From NCBI RefSeq assembly GCF_023634065.1, contig NZ_JALKCV010000002.1:248001-312000 (forward strand): a stretch of 64,000 bases of DNA, in the 5' to 3' direction. This document shows, one piece after another, positions 1 to 9,895 of this stretch. Made by a program: the position numbers and the translations under genes. The stretch's first letter is position 1, and every line of letters begins with the position of its first letter. A model generated the notes under the pieces. It worked only from the letters and a program-made list of their open reading frames with translations. It made no database searches and was not told where the DNA came from. This DNA comes from Microbulbifer litoralis. GTDB lineage: Bacteria > Pseudomonadota > Gammaproteobacteria > Pseudomonadales > Cellvibrionaceae.

Positions 1-1
1 A

Positions 2-1576
2 CGCCGCCGGGATATCCTGGTCGACGACGAGGTGGTATTCCGCTTTTTCGACGAGCGGGTGCCGGCGGATATCGTCAACCTGGCGGGCTTCGAGCACTGG
101 CGCAAGAAAGCCGAACAGGACGACCCGCAACTGCTGTCGATACCGCGGGAACTGCTGATGCAGCAGACCGCCGACCACGTGGGCGAGGCGCAGTTCCCGG
201 ACGCACTGCAGGCCGGCGGTATCGAATACCCGCTCAGCTACCACTTCGAGCCCGGCAGCGCCGCGGACGGAGTGAGTATTCACGTGCCCGTGGGCGCGCT
301 GCACCAGGTGCCGGCGGCGCGCCTGTCGTGGCTGGTGCCGGGGCTGTTGCGGGACAAGTGCATCGCGCTGGTCAAGAACTTGCCCAAACAGTGGCGCAAA
401 TACTTCGTGCCGGTACCGGCGGCCGTGGACAGGGCGCTGCCGCGCATGCAGCCGGACAATACGCCCCTGTGGCAACGGCTGGCACAGGAACTCAAACGGC
501 AGACGGCCCAGCAGGTGCCGGACGCAGACTGGGAGGCGGCCGAACAGTCGCTGGAGGATTTCTACCGTTTCAATATCCGCGTGCTGGACGAGGCCGGCGA
601 GCTGCTCGACCAGGGCCGCGACCTGGCCGCACTGCAGGCCCGCTACCGCGACCGGGTGCAGAAAGAACTGGCCACCGCCGGCGACGATTTCGAGCGCGAC
701 GGCATCACCGCGTGGGATTTCGGCGACCTGCCGCAGACCCACACCCTGCAGCAGGGCAGCCTCAAGGTGCGCGCCTACCCGGCGCTGGTGGAAGCGGGGG
801 ACAGCGTCTCCCTGAAACTGCTGGACAACCCCGGCGAGGCGCGCCGGCTGTCCCGTGCCGGTATCTGCCGCCTGGCGCTGCTGCACCTGCCGGAGCCGGT
901 CAAGTACCTGCGCAAGGAGCTGCTGCGCGGCAAGGAGCTGGGGCTTTCCGCCGCCGACCTGGGCCGACGCGAGGAAGTGGCGGACGATATCCTGCTGGCC
1001 GCCGCGCGCGAGCTCTTCTGGCCGGATGAACACTGGCCGCGCACGGAACAGGAATTCCTGGCGGCGCTGCAGAAAAGTGGTGAACTGGTGGGCACCGCCC
1101 AGGAAATCGCCGGGCTGCTGGTCAAGGCGCTGGCGCAGCTGGTACCACTGCGCAAACAGATCAAGCAGCAGAAAAACCTGGCTGTGGCCATGGCGGTGGG
1201 GGATGTCCAGCGGCAGCTTGCCGGGCTCTTCTACCGCGGCTTCCTGTTCGATACGCCGCTGGAGTCACTGCGCCAGTATGGCCGCTACCTGAAGGCGATC
1301 GAGTTGCGGCTGGAAAAGGCGGCTCTGGATCCGAACCGCGATCGCCGCCTGCAGGCGGAGTACGAAAAGGCGGCGGCGCCGTACCTGGCGCTGGCGGAAC
1401 ACCGCAAGCCGCGCACACTGGCGGCGGAGCCACGGCTGCAACAGTACCGCTGGATGCTGGAGGAGTTCCGCGTATCGCTGTTCGCCCAGTCCCTGAAAAC
1501 CCTGATGCCCGTTTCCGCCAAGCGTCTCGACAAGGCGTGGCGGGGAATAGAACGGGATGGTCCGTTCGCTGTGTAA
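2..1576 (+). CDS. hrpA: ATP-dependent RNA helicase HrpA, C-terminal part (5' truncated by window edge)
   Basis: The frame is open from base 2 (RRRDILVDDE...) and runs 524 residues to the TAA at 1576, so the gene begins before the window. The sequence matches the C-terminal region of HrpA-type DEAH helicases (DUF3418 family), recognisable by the VFRFFDERVP opening, the stretch around VPVGALHQVP and the LPKQWRKYFVPVP segment. The helicase core (Walker A, DEAH) lies outside the window. HrpA is a cytoplasmic helicase linked to mRNA processing and ribosome rescue. A GTG at 32 is an internal valine, not a start. The next 350 bases carry a repeat element rather than a continuing operon. Confidence 0.9.
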   Translation, partial: RRRDILVDDEVVFRFFDERVPADIVNLAGFEHWRKKAEQDDPQLLSIPRELLMQQTADHVGEAQFPDALQAGGIEYPLSYHFEPGSAADGVSIHVPVGALHQVPAARLSWLVPGLLRDKCIALVKNLPKQWRKYFVPVPAAVDRALPRMQPDNTPLWQRLAQELKRQTAQQVPDADWEAAEQSLEDFYRFNIRVLDEAGELLDQGRDLAALQARYRDRVQKELATAGDDFERDGITAWDFGDLPQTHTLQQGSLKVRAYPALVEAGDSVSLKLLDNPGEARRLSRAGICRLALLHLPEPVKYLRKELLRGKELGLSAADLGRREEVADDILLAAARELFWPDEHWPRTEQEFLAALQKSGELVGTAQEIAGLLVKALAQLVPLRKQIKQQKNLAVAMAVGDVQRQLAGLFYRGFLFDTPLESLRQYGRYLKAIELRLEKAALDPNRDRRLQAEYEKAAAPYLALAEHRKPRTLAAEPRLQQYRWMLEEFRVSLFAQSLKTLMPVSAKRLDKAWRGIERDGPFAV

Positions 1577-1704
1577 TTGCGTAGAAAATGACGGAGTTCG
1601 CATTCGGCAGCGCTGCTTGAACCTATGCTGGGCGCTGATTCGAAGCAGTAGTCGCCGGTGGTGTTTGCTGACTATACTGCTGGCGGCAGTTGAGGTATTA
1701 CCAG

Positions 1705-1876
1705 CTCAACTTTCGGAATTTGAGAACTCGCCGGTGGCACAAGCCGGGGCAGGTGGCGCCCTTCTGGGACACGCCGTAAATACATCCCTGTAGGCTTGTT
1801 CGCGAGGTCCCTCTCGCAGACAGTCCCAGAAGGGCGCCCCCAGCCCTGCTCCCGGAACTGAGCTCCGAAACTTGAG
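1705..1876 (+). repeat. MITE-like inverted-repeat element, copy A
   Basis: A 172-bp element lies between hrpA and hvfA. It is bounded by CTCAACTTTCGG (1705-1716) and its near complement CCGAAACTTGAG (1865-1876). Inside, GCGCCCTTCTGGGAC and GTCCCAGAAGGGCGC face each other and would form a long hairpin. The same core recurs near 38.3 kb and, inverted, near 61.9 kb. No transposase is encoded. The rest of the 1577-1930 gap shows no convincing gene. Confidence 0.75.
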
Positions 1877-1930
1877 TTGCCAAGAACGACGTTTGTACCA
1901 AGTATCAAGGTCATTTCAGGAGAACCATTT

Positions 1931-2212
1931 ATGTCCAGGAAAAATCTTTCCCCGGTCGCAACAGCGGTCGGCGCCGCCTTCCTGGCGTCCGCCGCGATGA
2001 ATGTATCCGCCGGCCATGCCGACGCCAACCCGTTTGCCGCTGAAAAACTGTCTTCCGGCTACAATCTCGCCGCCCAGGACCAGGATGATAGCGGCAAGAA
2101 GAAAGAGGGAAATTGCGGCGAAGACAAGAAGAAAGAAGGTAAGTGCGGCGACGACAAAAAGAAAGACAAGAAGAAAGAGGGTAAATGCGGCGAGGGCAAG
2201 TGCGGCGGTTGA
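1931..2212 (+). CDS. hvfA: HvfA-type RiPP metallophore precursor peptide
   Basis: A 93-residue secreted precursor peptide. The start is the ATG at 1931 because AGGAGA lies nine bases upstream and a signal peptide follows directly (MSRKNLSPVATA, hydrophobic core to about residue 27). After a short linker the C-terminal third is Lys/Glu-rich and carries four Cys-Gly motifs: EGNCG, EGKCG, EGKCG, EGKCGG. EGKCG repeats are known in HvfA peptides, where the HvfB-HvfC enzyme pair converts cysteines to oxazolone/thioamide copper-binding groups. The gene for that enzyme follows directly. Family assignment is strong; metal specificity and the exact modified residues are inferred. Confidence 0.88.
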   Translation: MSRKNLSPVATAVGAAFLASAAMNVSAGHADANPFAAEKLSSGYNLAAQDQDDSGKKKEGNCGEDKKKEGKCGDDKKKDKKKEGKCGEGKCGG

Positions 2213-2254
2213 TACGCTCCCCTTCCGTTGTAGCAGCCAGCTTCGCAGGTGATG

Positions 2255-3172
2255 ATGTCTATCGCCTGCGGGGCGGGTTGCCACAAATATTTCCTGCCCG
2301 CCCATTGCTGCCCGCACCCCATGCCAATTGATTCCCCCAACCGTTATCCGGTCAGCGGCGCCGGCCTGGGCCTGCGACGCTCGATGATGGGTGAGCGGAT
2401 TTCAGCGGATAGCGTCGACTTTCTCGAAGTCGCGCCGGAAAACTGGATCGGTGTCGGCGGGCGGCTCGGGTGCTGGCTGCGAGAGCACACGGAGCGTTTC
2501 CCGTTCGTGATTCACGGCCTGTCCCTGTCCATCGGTTCACCGGCGCCGTTGGACCTGGAACTGGTCAAATCGGTCAAGGCGTTTATTCGCGAGCACGGGA
2601 TCCGTTGCTACAGCGAGCATCTCAGTTACTGTTCCGATCACGGTCACCTGTACGACCTGCTGCCGATTCCGTTCACCGAAGAGGCGGTGCGCCATGTCGC
2701 CGCGAGAGTTCGCCAGGTCCAGGATCTGCTGGAACAGCGTATCGCGCTGGAGAATGTTTCCTACTATGCCGCGCCCGGGTGCGAGATGAGGGAACTGGAT
2801 TTCCTGTCCGCGGTACTGGAAGAGGCGGACTGCGACCTGCTGCTGGACGTCAACAATATCTATGTGAATTCCATCAACCACGGCTACGATGCGCACGAAT
2901 TCCTGTGCGGCCTGCCCTCGCAGCGCATTCGCTACGCCCACGTGGCCGGGCATTTCGACGAGGCGGAGGACCTGAAGGTGGATACCCACGGCGCGCCGGT
3001 GATCGATCCGGTGTGGTCGCTGCTGGAACAGGCCTACCGCGTCCACGGCCCGCTGCCCACACTGCTGGAGCGGGATTTCAATATTCCGCCGCTACCGGAA
3101 CTATTGACCGAGGTGGCCCGGATCCGTTCGATCCAGGCGGAGGTCGGGGAGGTGCAGTATGCCGGTCGCTGA
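2255..3172 (+). CDS. hvfB: HvfB, DUF692-family multinuclear non-heme iron oxidase (MNIO)
   Basis: A DUF692/MNIO enzyme predicted to modify cysteines of the HvfA peptide. Family motifs appear in order: GAGLGLRR near the N-terminus, [28 protein letters not shown] and DTHGAPV. These supply the His, Glu, Asp and Asn metal ligands of the TIM-barrel iron site. The start is uncertain: GTG 2249, ATG 2252 or ATG 2255 have an AGG nearby and give a Cys/His-rich leader, while ATG 2321 (MPIDSPNRY) gives the length usual for the family but has no visible ribosome site. The gene lies 42 bases after hvfA and overlaps hvfC by 14 bases, indicating one operon. Confidence 0.9.
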   Translation: MSIACGAGCHKYFLPAHCCPHPMPIDSPNRYPVSGAGLGLRRSMMGERISADSVDFLEVAPENWIGVGGRLGCWLREHTERFPFVIHGLSLSIGSPAPLDLELVKSVKAFIREHGIRCYSEHLSYCSDHGHLYDLLPIPFTEEAVRHVAARVRQVQDLLEQRIALENVSYYAAPGCEMRELDFLSAVLEEADCDLLLDVNNIYVNSINHGYDAHEFLCGLPSQRIRYAHVAGHFDEAEDLKVDTHGAPVIDPVWSLLEQAYRVHGPLPTLLERDFNIPPLPELLTEVARIRSIQAEVGEVQYAGR

Positions 3173-3926
3173 TTCGGAGCCCGGCTTCCAGCGGCTGCAG
3201 CGCGCCTTTGCGGCCCACCTGCGCGAGCCGGATGCGCACGCGGCACCGTCGGAGATCGAGGACCGGCGCATGGCTGTGTACCGCGACCTGGTCTACAACA
3301 ATATCGAATCCTTCGTCGCCGGCGGTTTTCCTGTACTGCGCAGTCTCTATCGCGACGGCGACTGGCATCGGATGGTGCGCGATTTTGTCGCACACCACGC
3401 TGCCGCCAGCCCCTATTTCCTGCAGATCGGCGAGGAATTCCTGCACTACCTGCAGAGTGAACGCAAACCCCGGGCCGGCGATCCGCCATTCCTGTTGGAA
3501 CTGGCGCACTACGAGTGGGTCGAACTGGCGCTGGATGTCAGTCCGGAGACGTTTCCCCCCGGCCTGTTGCGCGACGGCGATCCGCTGGCGCTGGTACCGG
3601 TGGTGTCGCCGCTGGTATGGAGCCTCAGTTACCGCTATCCGGTACACCGGATCGGGCCGGATTACCGGCCGTCGGAGGCGCCGGAGACTCCCACTTTCCT
3701 GCTGGTTTACCGCGACCGCGCAGACGAGGTCGGTTTTATGGAAGCCAATGCGGTCACCGCGCGCCTGTTGCAACTGGCGTCGGCGGAACCGGCGAGCGGC
3801 CGGGCTCTGTTGCGACAACTGGCGGCCGAATTGCCGTCGATGAGCGAAGAGGCCGTGATCGGTTTCGGCGCCGAGCTGTTCGGGAAGTTGCTGAAACTCG
3901 ATGTCATTGCCGGTTACAGGCCCTGA
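3159..3926 (+). CDS. hvfC: HvfC, DUF2063-family partner protein of HvfB
   Basis: A 255-residue protein of the DUF2063 family. The N-terminal half is a helical domain ([13 protein letters not shown], then [25 protein letters not shown]), typical of the partner that binds the precursor leader and presents it to the DUF692 oxidase. The second half is a mixed alpha/beta domain with [12 protein letters not shown] and FLLVYRD. The ATG lies inside the end of hvfB (14-base overlap) and GGGGAGG precedes it, so translation is probably coupled. The DoxX-type hvfD gene that often follows is absent; mlaA comes next after a 160-base gap. Confidence 0.9.
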   Translation: MPVADSEPGFQRLQRAFAAHLREPDAHAAPSEIEDRRMAVYRDLVYNNIESFVAGGFPVLRSLYRDGDWHRMVRDFVAHHAAASPYFLQIGEEFLHYLQSERKPRAGDPPFLLELAHYEWVELALDVSPETFPPGLLRDGDPLALVPVVSPLVWSLSYRYPVHRIGPDYRPSEAPETPTFLLVYRDRADEVGFMEANAVTARLLQLASAEPASGRALLRQLAAELPSMSEEAVIGFGAELFGKLLKLDVIAGYRP

Positions 3927-4087
3927 AACAGCTGTGCTCTCAATCCCGGGTTTTACGCAATGCTAAATTATCGATGACACAAATCGGAAAATTGATTCGG
4001 CTGCTATGCTGCCGAGGGTGGTTTGCGCTTTGCTGGGGCGGTAGAATCCCTGCCCGAGTAAGGCTGATAACATTGAGGAGCAGGGTT

Positions 4088-5014
4088 TTGCTGGGACGCA
4101 CAGTTTATTTGCCCTGGTTGTTCGCCGCGACACTGGCCGCTTCGCCGGCCCTGGTTGCGGCACAGGATCCGTTCGGCGAACCCGCCGCGGAACAGGAAAC
4201 GCCCGCGGCGGAAGCGCCGGCTGCGGTTGATACAGATACCGATGGGGGCGCAGATCCCTTTGCCGAAAGCGGTGAAGAGAGCGCCTCCGGCGATGAAGCG
4301 ACCTCCTCGCTGGAGGACGAATACGGTTTTGATCCGGCGGACGCTTTTGCCAGTGAAGAGGAGCCGGCCGAGCGGGATCCCTGGGAGGGGTTCAACCGCG
4401 CCGTGTTCCGCTTCAACGACACCGCCGACCGCTGGGTACTGAAACCCGTGGCCACCAGCTATCGCCAGATTACGCCGATCTTCATGCAGACCGGTATTCA
4501 CAACTTCTTTTCCAATCTCGGCGAAATCACCAATATCTTCAACGGCGCACTGCAGTGGAAGTGGGGCCAGGTGGGCAACGATACCGGCCGTTTCCTGGTG
4601 AACAGCACCGTGGGACTGGCGGGGCTCTTTGATGTGGCCAAGCACATGGGGATGGAGGCCGGCGACGGCGAGGACTTCGGCCAGACACTGGCCGTCTGGG
4701 GCGTGCCGTCGGGGCCCTACGTGGTGCTGCCATTTATGGGGCCGTCCACCGTGCGGGGGGTGCCCGCGCAGGCGGTGGACTGGTATTCCAACCCGGTCAG
4801 CTACATCGACCACGACCCCACGCAGTATACCTTTCGCGGCGTCGACCTGATCCAGACCCGCGCCGGCCTGCTGCAGGCCGAGACCCTGTTGCAGGGCGAC
4901 CGCTACCTGCTGATCCGCGATGCCTACCTGCAGCGGCGCGATTACCTGGTGGTGGACGGCGAGCAGGAGGACGATTTCGGCACCGAGGTCGACGATGACG
5001 AATACGATTTCTGA
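4088..5014 (+). CDS. mlaA: MlaA/VacJ outer-membrane phospholipid-transport protein
   Basis: A 308-residue MlaA (VacJ) homologue, the outer-membrane component that removes mislocalised phospholipid from the outer leaflet and passes it to MlaC. The domain begins at DPWEGFNRAVFRFND and contains the family segments GNDTGRFLVNSTVGLAGLFD and FGQTLAVWGVPSGPYVVLP. I choose the TTG at 4088 because GAGGAG lies seven bases upstream and MLGRTVYLPWLF...ALVAA then forms a signal peptide. No lipobox cysteine is present, so it looks like a signal peptidase I substrate. An acidic Asp/Glu/Ala linker of about 70 residues separates the signal from the domain. The C-terminus is also very acidic (VDDDEYDF). Confidence 0.92.
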   Translation: MLGRTVYLPWLFAATLAASPALVAAQDPFGEPAAEQETPAAEAPAAVDTDTDGGADPFAESGEESASGDEATSSLEDEYGFDPADAFASEEEPAERDPWEGFNRAVFRFNDTADRWVLKPVATSYRQITPIFMQTGIHNFFSNLGEITNIFNGALQWKWGQVGNDTGRFLVNSTVGLAGLFDVAKHMGMEAGDGEDFGQTLAVWGVPSGPYVVLPFMGPSTVRGVPAQAVDWYSNPVSYIDHDPTQYTFRGVDLIQTRAGLLQAETLLQGDRYLLIRDAYLQRRDYLVVDGEQEDDFGTEVDDDEYDF

Positions 5015-5038
5015 TTCCCATTGCCGACAGGCCGCTTC

Positions 5039-6220
5039 ATGGCCGCTTTCCAGAGCCTGTTACTGATTGAGGAAGACCAGCCGTCGCGCGATTTCGTGCG
5101 GCGCGCGGCGGCGCGCCTGGGGTTCCGGGTCGAGGTGGCCCAGAGCGGTGTCGAGGGCATCGGCAAATTTGCGCCGGGGCTGTTCCAACTGGTCATCACC
5201 GACCTGCACCTGCCGGATATGGGCGGGCTCGAGGTATTACGCAAGATCAAGCGGCTGTCGCCGGAGGCCGCGGTCGTGGTACTGGCCTCCAACAGCCAGG
5301 TCAACGACGTGGTGCAGGCCCTGCGCCTGGGCGCTGCGGATTACCTGTTGAAACCGATCGAGGACGCGGCGGTCATCGACCACGCGATCTGCCGCATCAC
5401 CCAGGGGGAGACCCTCAAACAGCAGAATCGCGACTACCGCGAGGAGCTGGAGCGGCGCAACCGCGAACTGCACGAGCACGTCGAGGTACTGCAGCGCGAC
5501 CACCAGGCCGGCCGCCTGTTGCAGCAGCATCTGTTGCCGCGCACCCCCTACCAGTATCCCGGCGGTATCGAGGCCGCCTACCGGCTGGTGCCGTCGCTGT
5601 ACCTGAGCGGCGATTTTATCGACTACGGCCTCTTCGGCGAGCGTTTCGTGGCCTTCTACCTGGTGGACGTCTCCGGCCACGGGGTCTCCTCGGCACTGGT
5701 GACCGGCCTGATCAAGCACAGCATCATGCACCTGCTGGGTGAGCGCCCGCTTTTCTCCCGCCTGGATACGCTGGACCTGGATCTGCTGGAAATCCTCGAG
5801 ATGGTCAACCGCGAACTGCTGTCCACGCGGCTGGACAAGCATGCCAGCATGTTCGTGGGCGTGATCGACAGCCGCGCGCGCCAGCTCCACTACGCGGTCG
5901 CAGGCCAGGTGCCGATGCCGGCGCTGGTGACCGAAACCGGCGCCGAGTGGCTGCCGGGCAAGGGGCGGCCGCTGGGGCTTTTCCAGCGGGGAGACTGGCA
6001 GGTGCTGTGTGCCAGCCTGCCCACCTCCTGGCGCCTGGTGGCCTGTTCCGACGGGGTGCTGGACCTGCTGCACGGGGACCTGCTGGAGAAGGAGGCACAC
6101 CTGCTGCAGGCGATCGACAGCAGCCGCGGCGACCTCGACAGCCTCTGCACCGCTCTGCACATCGACACTTCCGAGGCGCAGCCGGACGATATCACCATCC
6201 TGACCCTCCGCCAGGGGTAG
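5039..6220 (+). CDS. Fused response regulator / PP2C-type serine phosphatase (RssB/HsbR-like)
   Basis: A 393-residue cytoplasmic protein. Residues 1-120 are a receiver domain with acidic residues in LLIEED, phospho-acceptor Asp55 in VITDLHLPD and Lys in LLKPI. A coiled coil follows (EELERRNRELHEHVEVLQ). Residues about 165-393 are a SpoIIE/PP2C phosphatase with LSGDFIDY, YLVDVSGHG, SDGVLDL and PDDITIL, which include the metal-binding aspartates. The likely role is to dephosphorylate the STAS protein encoded next, forming a partner-switching pair. ATG 5039 is preferred because ACAGG precedes it; a TTG at 5021 would add six residues. In Pseudomonas a similar gene also sits between vacJ and a STAS gene. 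Confidence 0.88.
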   Translation: MAAFQSLLLIEEDQPSRDFVRRAAARLGFRVEVAQSGVEGIGKFAPGLFQLVITDLHLPDMGGLEVLRKIKRLSPEAAVVVLASNSQVNDVVQALRLGAADYLLKPIEDAAVIDHAICRITQGETLKQQNRDYREELERRNRELHEHVEVLQRDHQAGRLLQQHLLPRTPYQYPGGIEAAYRLVPSLYLSGDFIDYGLFGERFVAFYLVDVSGHGVSSALVTGLIKHSIMHLLGERPLFSRLDTLDLDLLEILEMVNRELLSTRLDKHASMFVGVIDSRARQLHYAVAGQVPMPALVTETGAEWLPGKGRPLGLFQRGDWQVLCASLPTSWRLVACSDGVLDLLHGDLLEKEAHLLQAIDSSRGDLDSLCTALHIDTSEAQPDDITILTLRQG

Positions 6221-6518
6221 GGCCCTTTCCCTGCAGGCTGCGCGCCAACGTCGATCAGAGACTGAGGTATAGCGGCGCGCGAACGTCTAGTTCCCGGGAG
6301 CCCGCCCGGGCCATTGCGAGCCTGACCCGCCGGTCCAAGTTGGCGACACCGGTACCCTTGTCAGTCCCGCCGGTCAGGAGTAAGCTCCGCCCACTTTATG
6401 CACAAAACTGCACTGCGACGCTCCAAACCGGGGCGCTGTCAGTCCGGTTCTCCACAAGTGAACTTGCCGTCCGCGCGCCCGATCCTGTCGAGGTGGGGTG
6501 GATGTGCCAGGGGTTGTT

Positions 6519-7037
6519 ATGCAGTCCGGGCAAATTATGGTTGGGGCCCACGAGGGCATCTACGTGATCAAACTGGTCGGTGATGTGCGCCTCAACCTGT
6601 GTACCTCGTTCGATGATTTCATCGACAACATGTTTGCGCACGACGAGTTCAATGATGTCGTGTTCGACCTGCACAGCGCGGACGGCGTCGACAGCACCAC
6701 CCTGGGGTTGATGGCCAAGATCGCCATCCGCGCCCTGGAGCGCGGCTGCCAGAAACCGCTGGCGCTGAGTGCCGACAAGGGTATCCGCCACCTGCTGGAT
6801 GCGATGGGGTTCGACGCGCTGATCGAGGTCAGTGACGAGCGGCGGGACTACGGCGCAAAGCCGGAGCCCCTGCAATGCAAGACCCCGGACGAGTGCGCCG
6901 CGCGCGAGAAGGTGCTGGAAGCCCACCGCGTGCTGATGAGCATGAACGAGCAGAACGCGGAGACCTTCCGCGATCTGGTGCACACGCTGGAGCGCGAGTG
7001 CGAGCCTTACGCCAAACCCACGGCGCGGATGCACTGA
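6519..7037 (+). CDS. STAS-domain anti-sigma-factor antagonist
   Basis: A 172-residue protein with an N-terminal STAS domain (VGAHEGIYVIKLVGDVRLN, then VVFDLHSADGVDSTTLGLMAKI). The serine/threonine run in DSTTLGL is where such proteins are phosphorylated. The last 60 residues form a charged helical extension (EKVLEAHRVLMSMNEQNAETFRDLVHTLERE). It is probably the substrate of the upstream PP2C response regulator, though the matching kinase or anti-sigma factor is not in the window. Starts at GTG 6498, ATG 6519 and ATG 6537 are possible; I prefer 6519, which follows a GGGG run. The 298-base gap before it holds only a CCCGGG palindrome near 6294-6312. Confidence 0.85.
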   Translation: MQSGQIMVGAHEGIYVIKLVGDVRLNLCTSFDDFIDNMFAHDEFNDVVFDLHSADGVDSTTLGLMAKIAIRALERGCQKPLALSADKGIRHLLDAMGFDALIEVSDERRDYGAKPEPLQCKTPDECAAREKVLEAHRVLMSMNEQNAETFRDLVHTLERECEPYAKPTARMH

Positions 7038-7118
7038 CTTCCCGAGTGGGGAATGATGGGCGCGGAAAGCGCATTCCGGGATAGCGGTCGCTCAATCTGC
7101 CCGGGCCGCGCCCACTCC

Positions 7119-7140
7119 GTAGGGTGCGCCGCGCGCACCG
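7119..7140. repeat. Short GC-rich intergenic palindrome
   Basis: GTAGGGTGCGCC and the following GCGCGCACC form a short imperfect inverted repeat between the convergent STAS and terB genes. It resembles common bacterial intergenic palindromes. No T-run follows, so I do not call it a terminator. Confidence 0.4.
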
Positions 7141-7198
7141 CTTGAAATGGGGAGAACCCCGCTTACTTCCTGTTCCGCATTCATTCCTCTTTCCGCAT

Positions 7199-7660
7199 TT
7201 ATCTGTCTTTCCGCATCGCCCGCGCCTCTGCCCGCGCCCGGGTAAACAGCCCGTGCGGCAGGTAGATCAGCTCCGCCACCCGGCGGATCAGGTGCTCCTC
7301 GAAAGCCTCGATCACATCGTCCGAGAAGGCCACCTGCCACATCTGCAGCACCAGCAGGTACTTGTCCTTTTCATTGAACTGGTCGTTGACCGTCTGCGTA
7401 AACTCGTACAGCGAGGTGGCCTCGTCGCGGTGGGCGAGGGCGTTTTCCACCAGTTCATCGGTGGTTTCCGCATCCAGGCGGTAGTGCTGTTGCAGCACCT
7501 GCACCAGCGTCTGCCGCTCGCGGTCGTCCAGCTTCTGGTCCACGGTGGCCACTTCCGCCAGCAGTGCGGCGCTGATCATGCGCACATCCTTTTCGTCGCG
7601 CACTTCCACGTCGGCGCCGCTGCCGATCTGTTCAAACAGTTTACGAATCTGTTGCAACAT
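7199..7660 (-). CDS. TerB-family (tellurite-resistance-like) protein
   Basis: A 153-residue helical protein of the TerB family. It shows [23 protein letters not shown] and, later, [31 protein letters not shown], the two acidic helix-turn segments that define the family. The start is ATG 7660 ([11 protein letters not shown]), because residues encoded upstream in this frame are Arg/Trp-rich and lie inside talB. It overlaps the 3' end of talB by 20 bases and is probably co-transcribed. Its biochemical role is unknown; such single-domain proteins occur without tellurite-resistance operons, and none is seen here. Confidence 0.82.
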   Translation of the reverse strand: MLQQIRKLFEQIGSGADVEVRDEKDVRMISAALLAEVATVDQKLDDRERQTLVQVLQQHYRLDAETTDELVENALAHRDEATSLYEFTQTVNDQFNEKDKYLLVLQMWQVAFSDDVIEAFEEHLIRRVAELIYLPHGLFTRARAEARAMRKDR

Positions 7661-8621
7661 CTTCCGCCACACTCCCGGCCATCTGTTCCTGCAGCAGCGT
7701 TTCCAGCCGCTCCTGGTCTTTGACAAAGTTGCGAATGCCCTCGGCCAGTTTTTCCGTGGCCATGGCGTCGCCGTTCAGTTGGTAGCGGAACCCGGCCTCG
7801 TCCAGCGCGCGCGCCGGTCGCGGCGCGCTCTCCTGCTGTGCATCCAGGCCGCTCGCCAGGGTGCCCGAATCCTCCTCCAGCTCCTGCAGCAGTTGCGGAC
7901 TGATGGTCAGTCGATCACAGCCGGCCAGCGCCTCTATCTCGCCGGTGTTGCGGAAGCTGGCGCCCATGACGATGGTCGGGTAGCCGCGGGACTTGTAGTA
8001 ATCGTAGATACTGCGCACCGACAGCACGCCCGGGTCATCTTCGGCGGTGAAGTCGTCGCGGCCGCTGGCGGCCTTGTGCCAGTCGAGGATGCGGCCCACG
8101 AACGGCGAAATCAACGTCACGCCGGCCTCGGCACAGGCCACCGCCTGGCAGAAGCTAAACAGCAGCGTCAGGTTGCAGTGGATACCTTCGCGTTCCAGCA
8201 CCGCGGCGGCGGCAATCCCCTCCCAGGTGGAGGCCATCTTGATCAGCACCCGCTCGCGCGCCACGCCCATCTGCTCGTAGAGGGCGATCAGCCGCCGCGC
8301 ATAGTCGATGGTGGCGCGGGTGTCGAATGAGAGGCGCGCGTCCACCTCGGTGGAGACCACGCCGGGCACCAGTTGCAGTATCTCGCCGCCGATGGCCACG
8401 GCCAGCTTCATTGCCGCCAGCTGTGCCCGGTCGCCGGAGTGCCCGCCGGCCCAGGCCAGGGCGTCGGCGATGTGCTGGCGATACTGTGGCAGCTGCGCCG
8501 CCTTGAACAGCAGTGACGGATTGGTGGTGGCATCCTGCGGTACATAGCGGCGAATGGCCTCGATATCGCCGGTATCGGCGACCACCTGGCTGCGCTGCTT
8601 GAGTTGTTCCAGTTTATTCAT
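7641..8621 (-). CDS. talB: Transaldolase B
   Basis: A 326-residue transaldolase of the non-oxidative pentose phosphate pathway, transferring dihydroxyacetone units between sedoheptulose-7-phosphate and glyceraldehyde-3-phosphate. The N-terminus ([19 protein letters not shown]) with the active-site Asp, [11 protein letters not shown], and the Schiff-base lysine in [11 protein letters not shown] are all present, as is [20 protein letters not shown]. Length is standard for the TalB subfamily. It lies 71 bases downstream of dusA and overlaps terB, so the three leftward genes probably form an operon. Confidence 0.96.
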   Translation of the reverse strand: MNKLEQLKQRSQVVADTGDIEAIRRYVPQDATTNPSLLFKAAQLPQYRQHIADALAWAGGHSGDRAQLAAMKLAVAIGGEILQLVPGVVSTEVDARLSFDTRATIDYARRLIALYEQMGVARERVLIKMASTWEGIAAAAVLEREGIHCNLTLLFSFCQAVACAEAGVTLISPFVGRILDWHKAASGRDDFTAEDDPGVLSVRSIYDYYKSRGYPTIVMGASFRNTGEIEALAGCDRLTISPQLLQELEEDSGTLASGLDAQQESAPRPARALDEAGFRYQLNGDAMATEKLAEGIRNFVKDQERLETLLQEQMAGSVAEDVATDS

Positions 8622-8692
8622 GTCCGTCTCTCAATATTGCATTTGTTCCGTGATTGAATCGGCCCGGGGCCTGTCGCCTGGATGGTAGATGG

Positions 8693-9670
<978 letters not shown>

Positions 9671-9895
9671 ATCTCGACTTCAGATTTCGGGGGCCTGCGG
9701 GTGATCCGCGGCGGAGGCGGAAAAAGGTGCTATATATTATCGCCGATTGTACCGGCAGTCGAAGCCGGGAGCCCGGTTTGCCGGGTTCACGATAGGGCTG
9801 GCAGTCCCCCGTCCGGCGATTGTGTGGACAGTTGCGTGTTTCCCCCCGCGCGGATTTTTTACACTTCCGGCAGTTGAGTCTCCAGGGAGTTGGAT

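Noticed and set aside
1557..2028. Reading frames across the 1.7-1.9 kb element on both strands
   Set aside because: Similar translations recur only because the repeat recurs at other sites. There is no ribosome site and no conserved domain.
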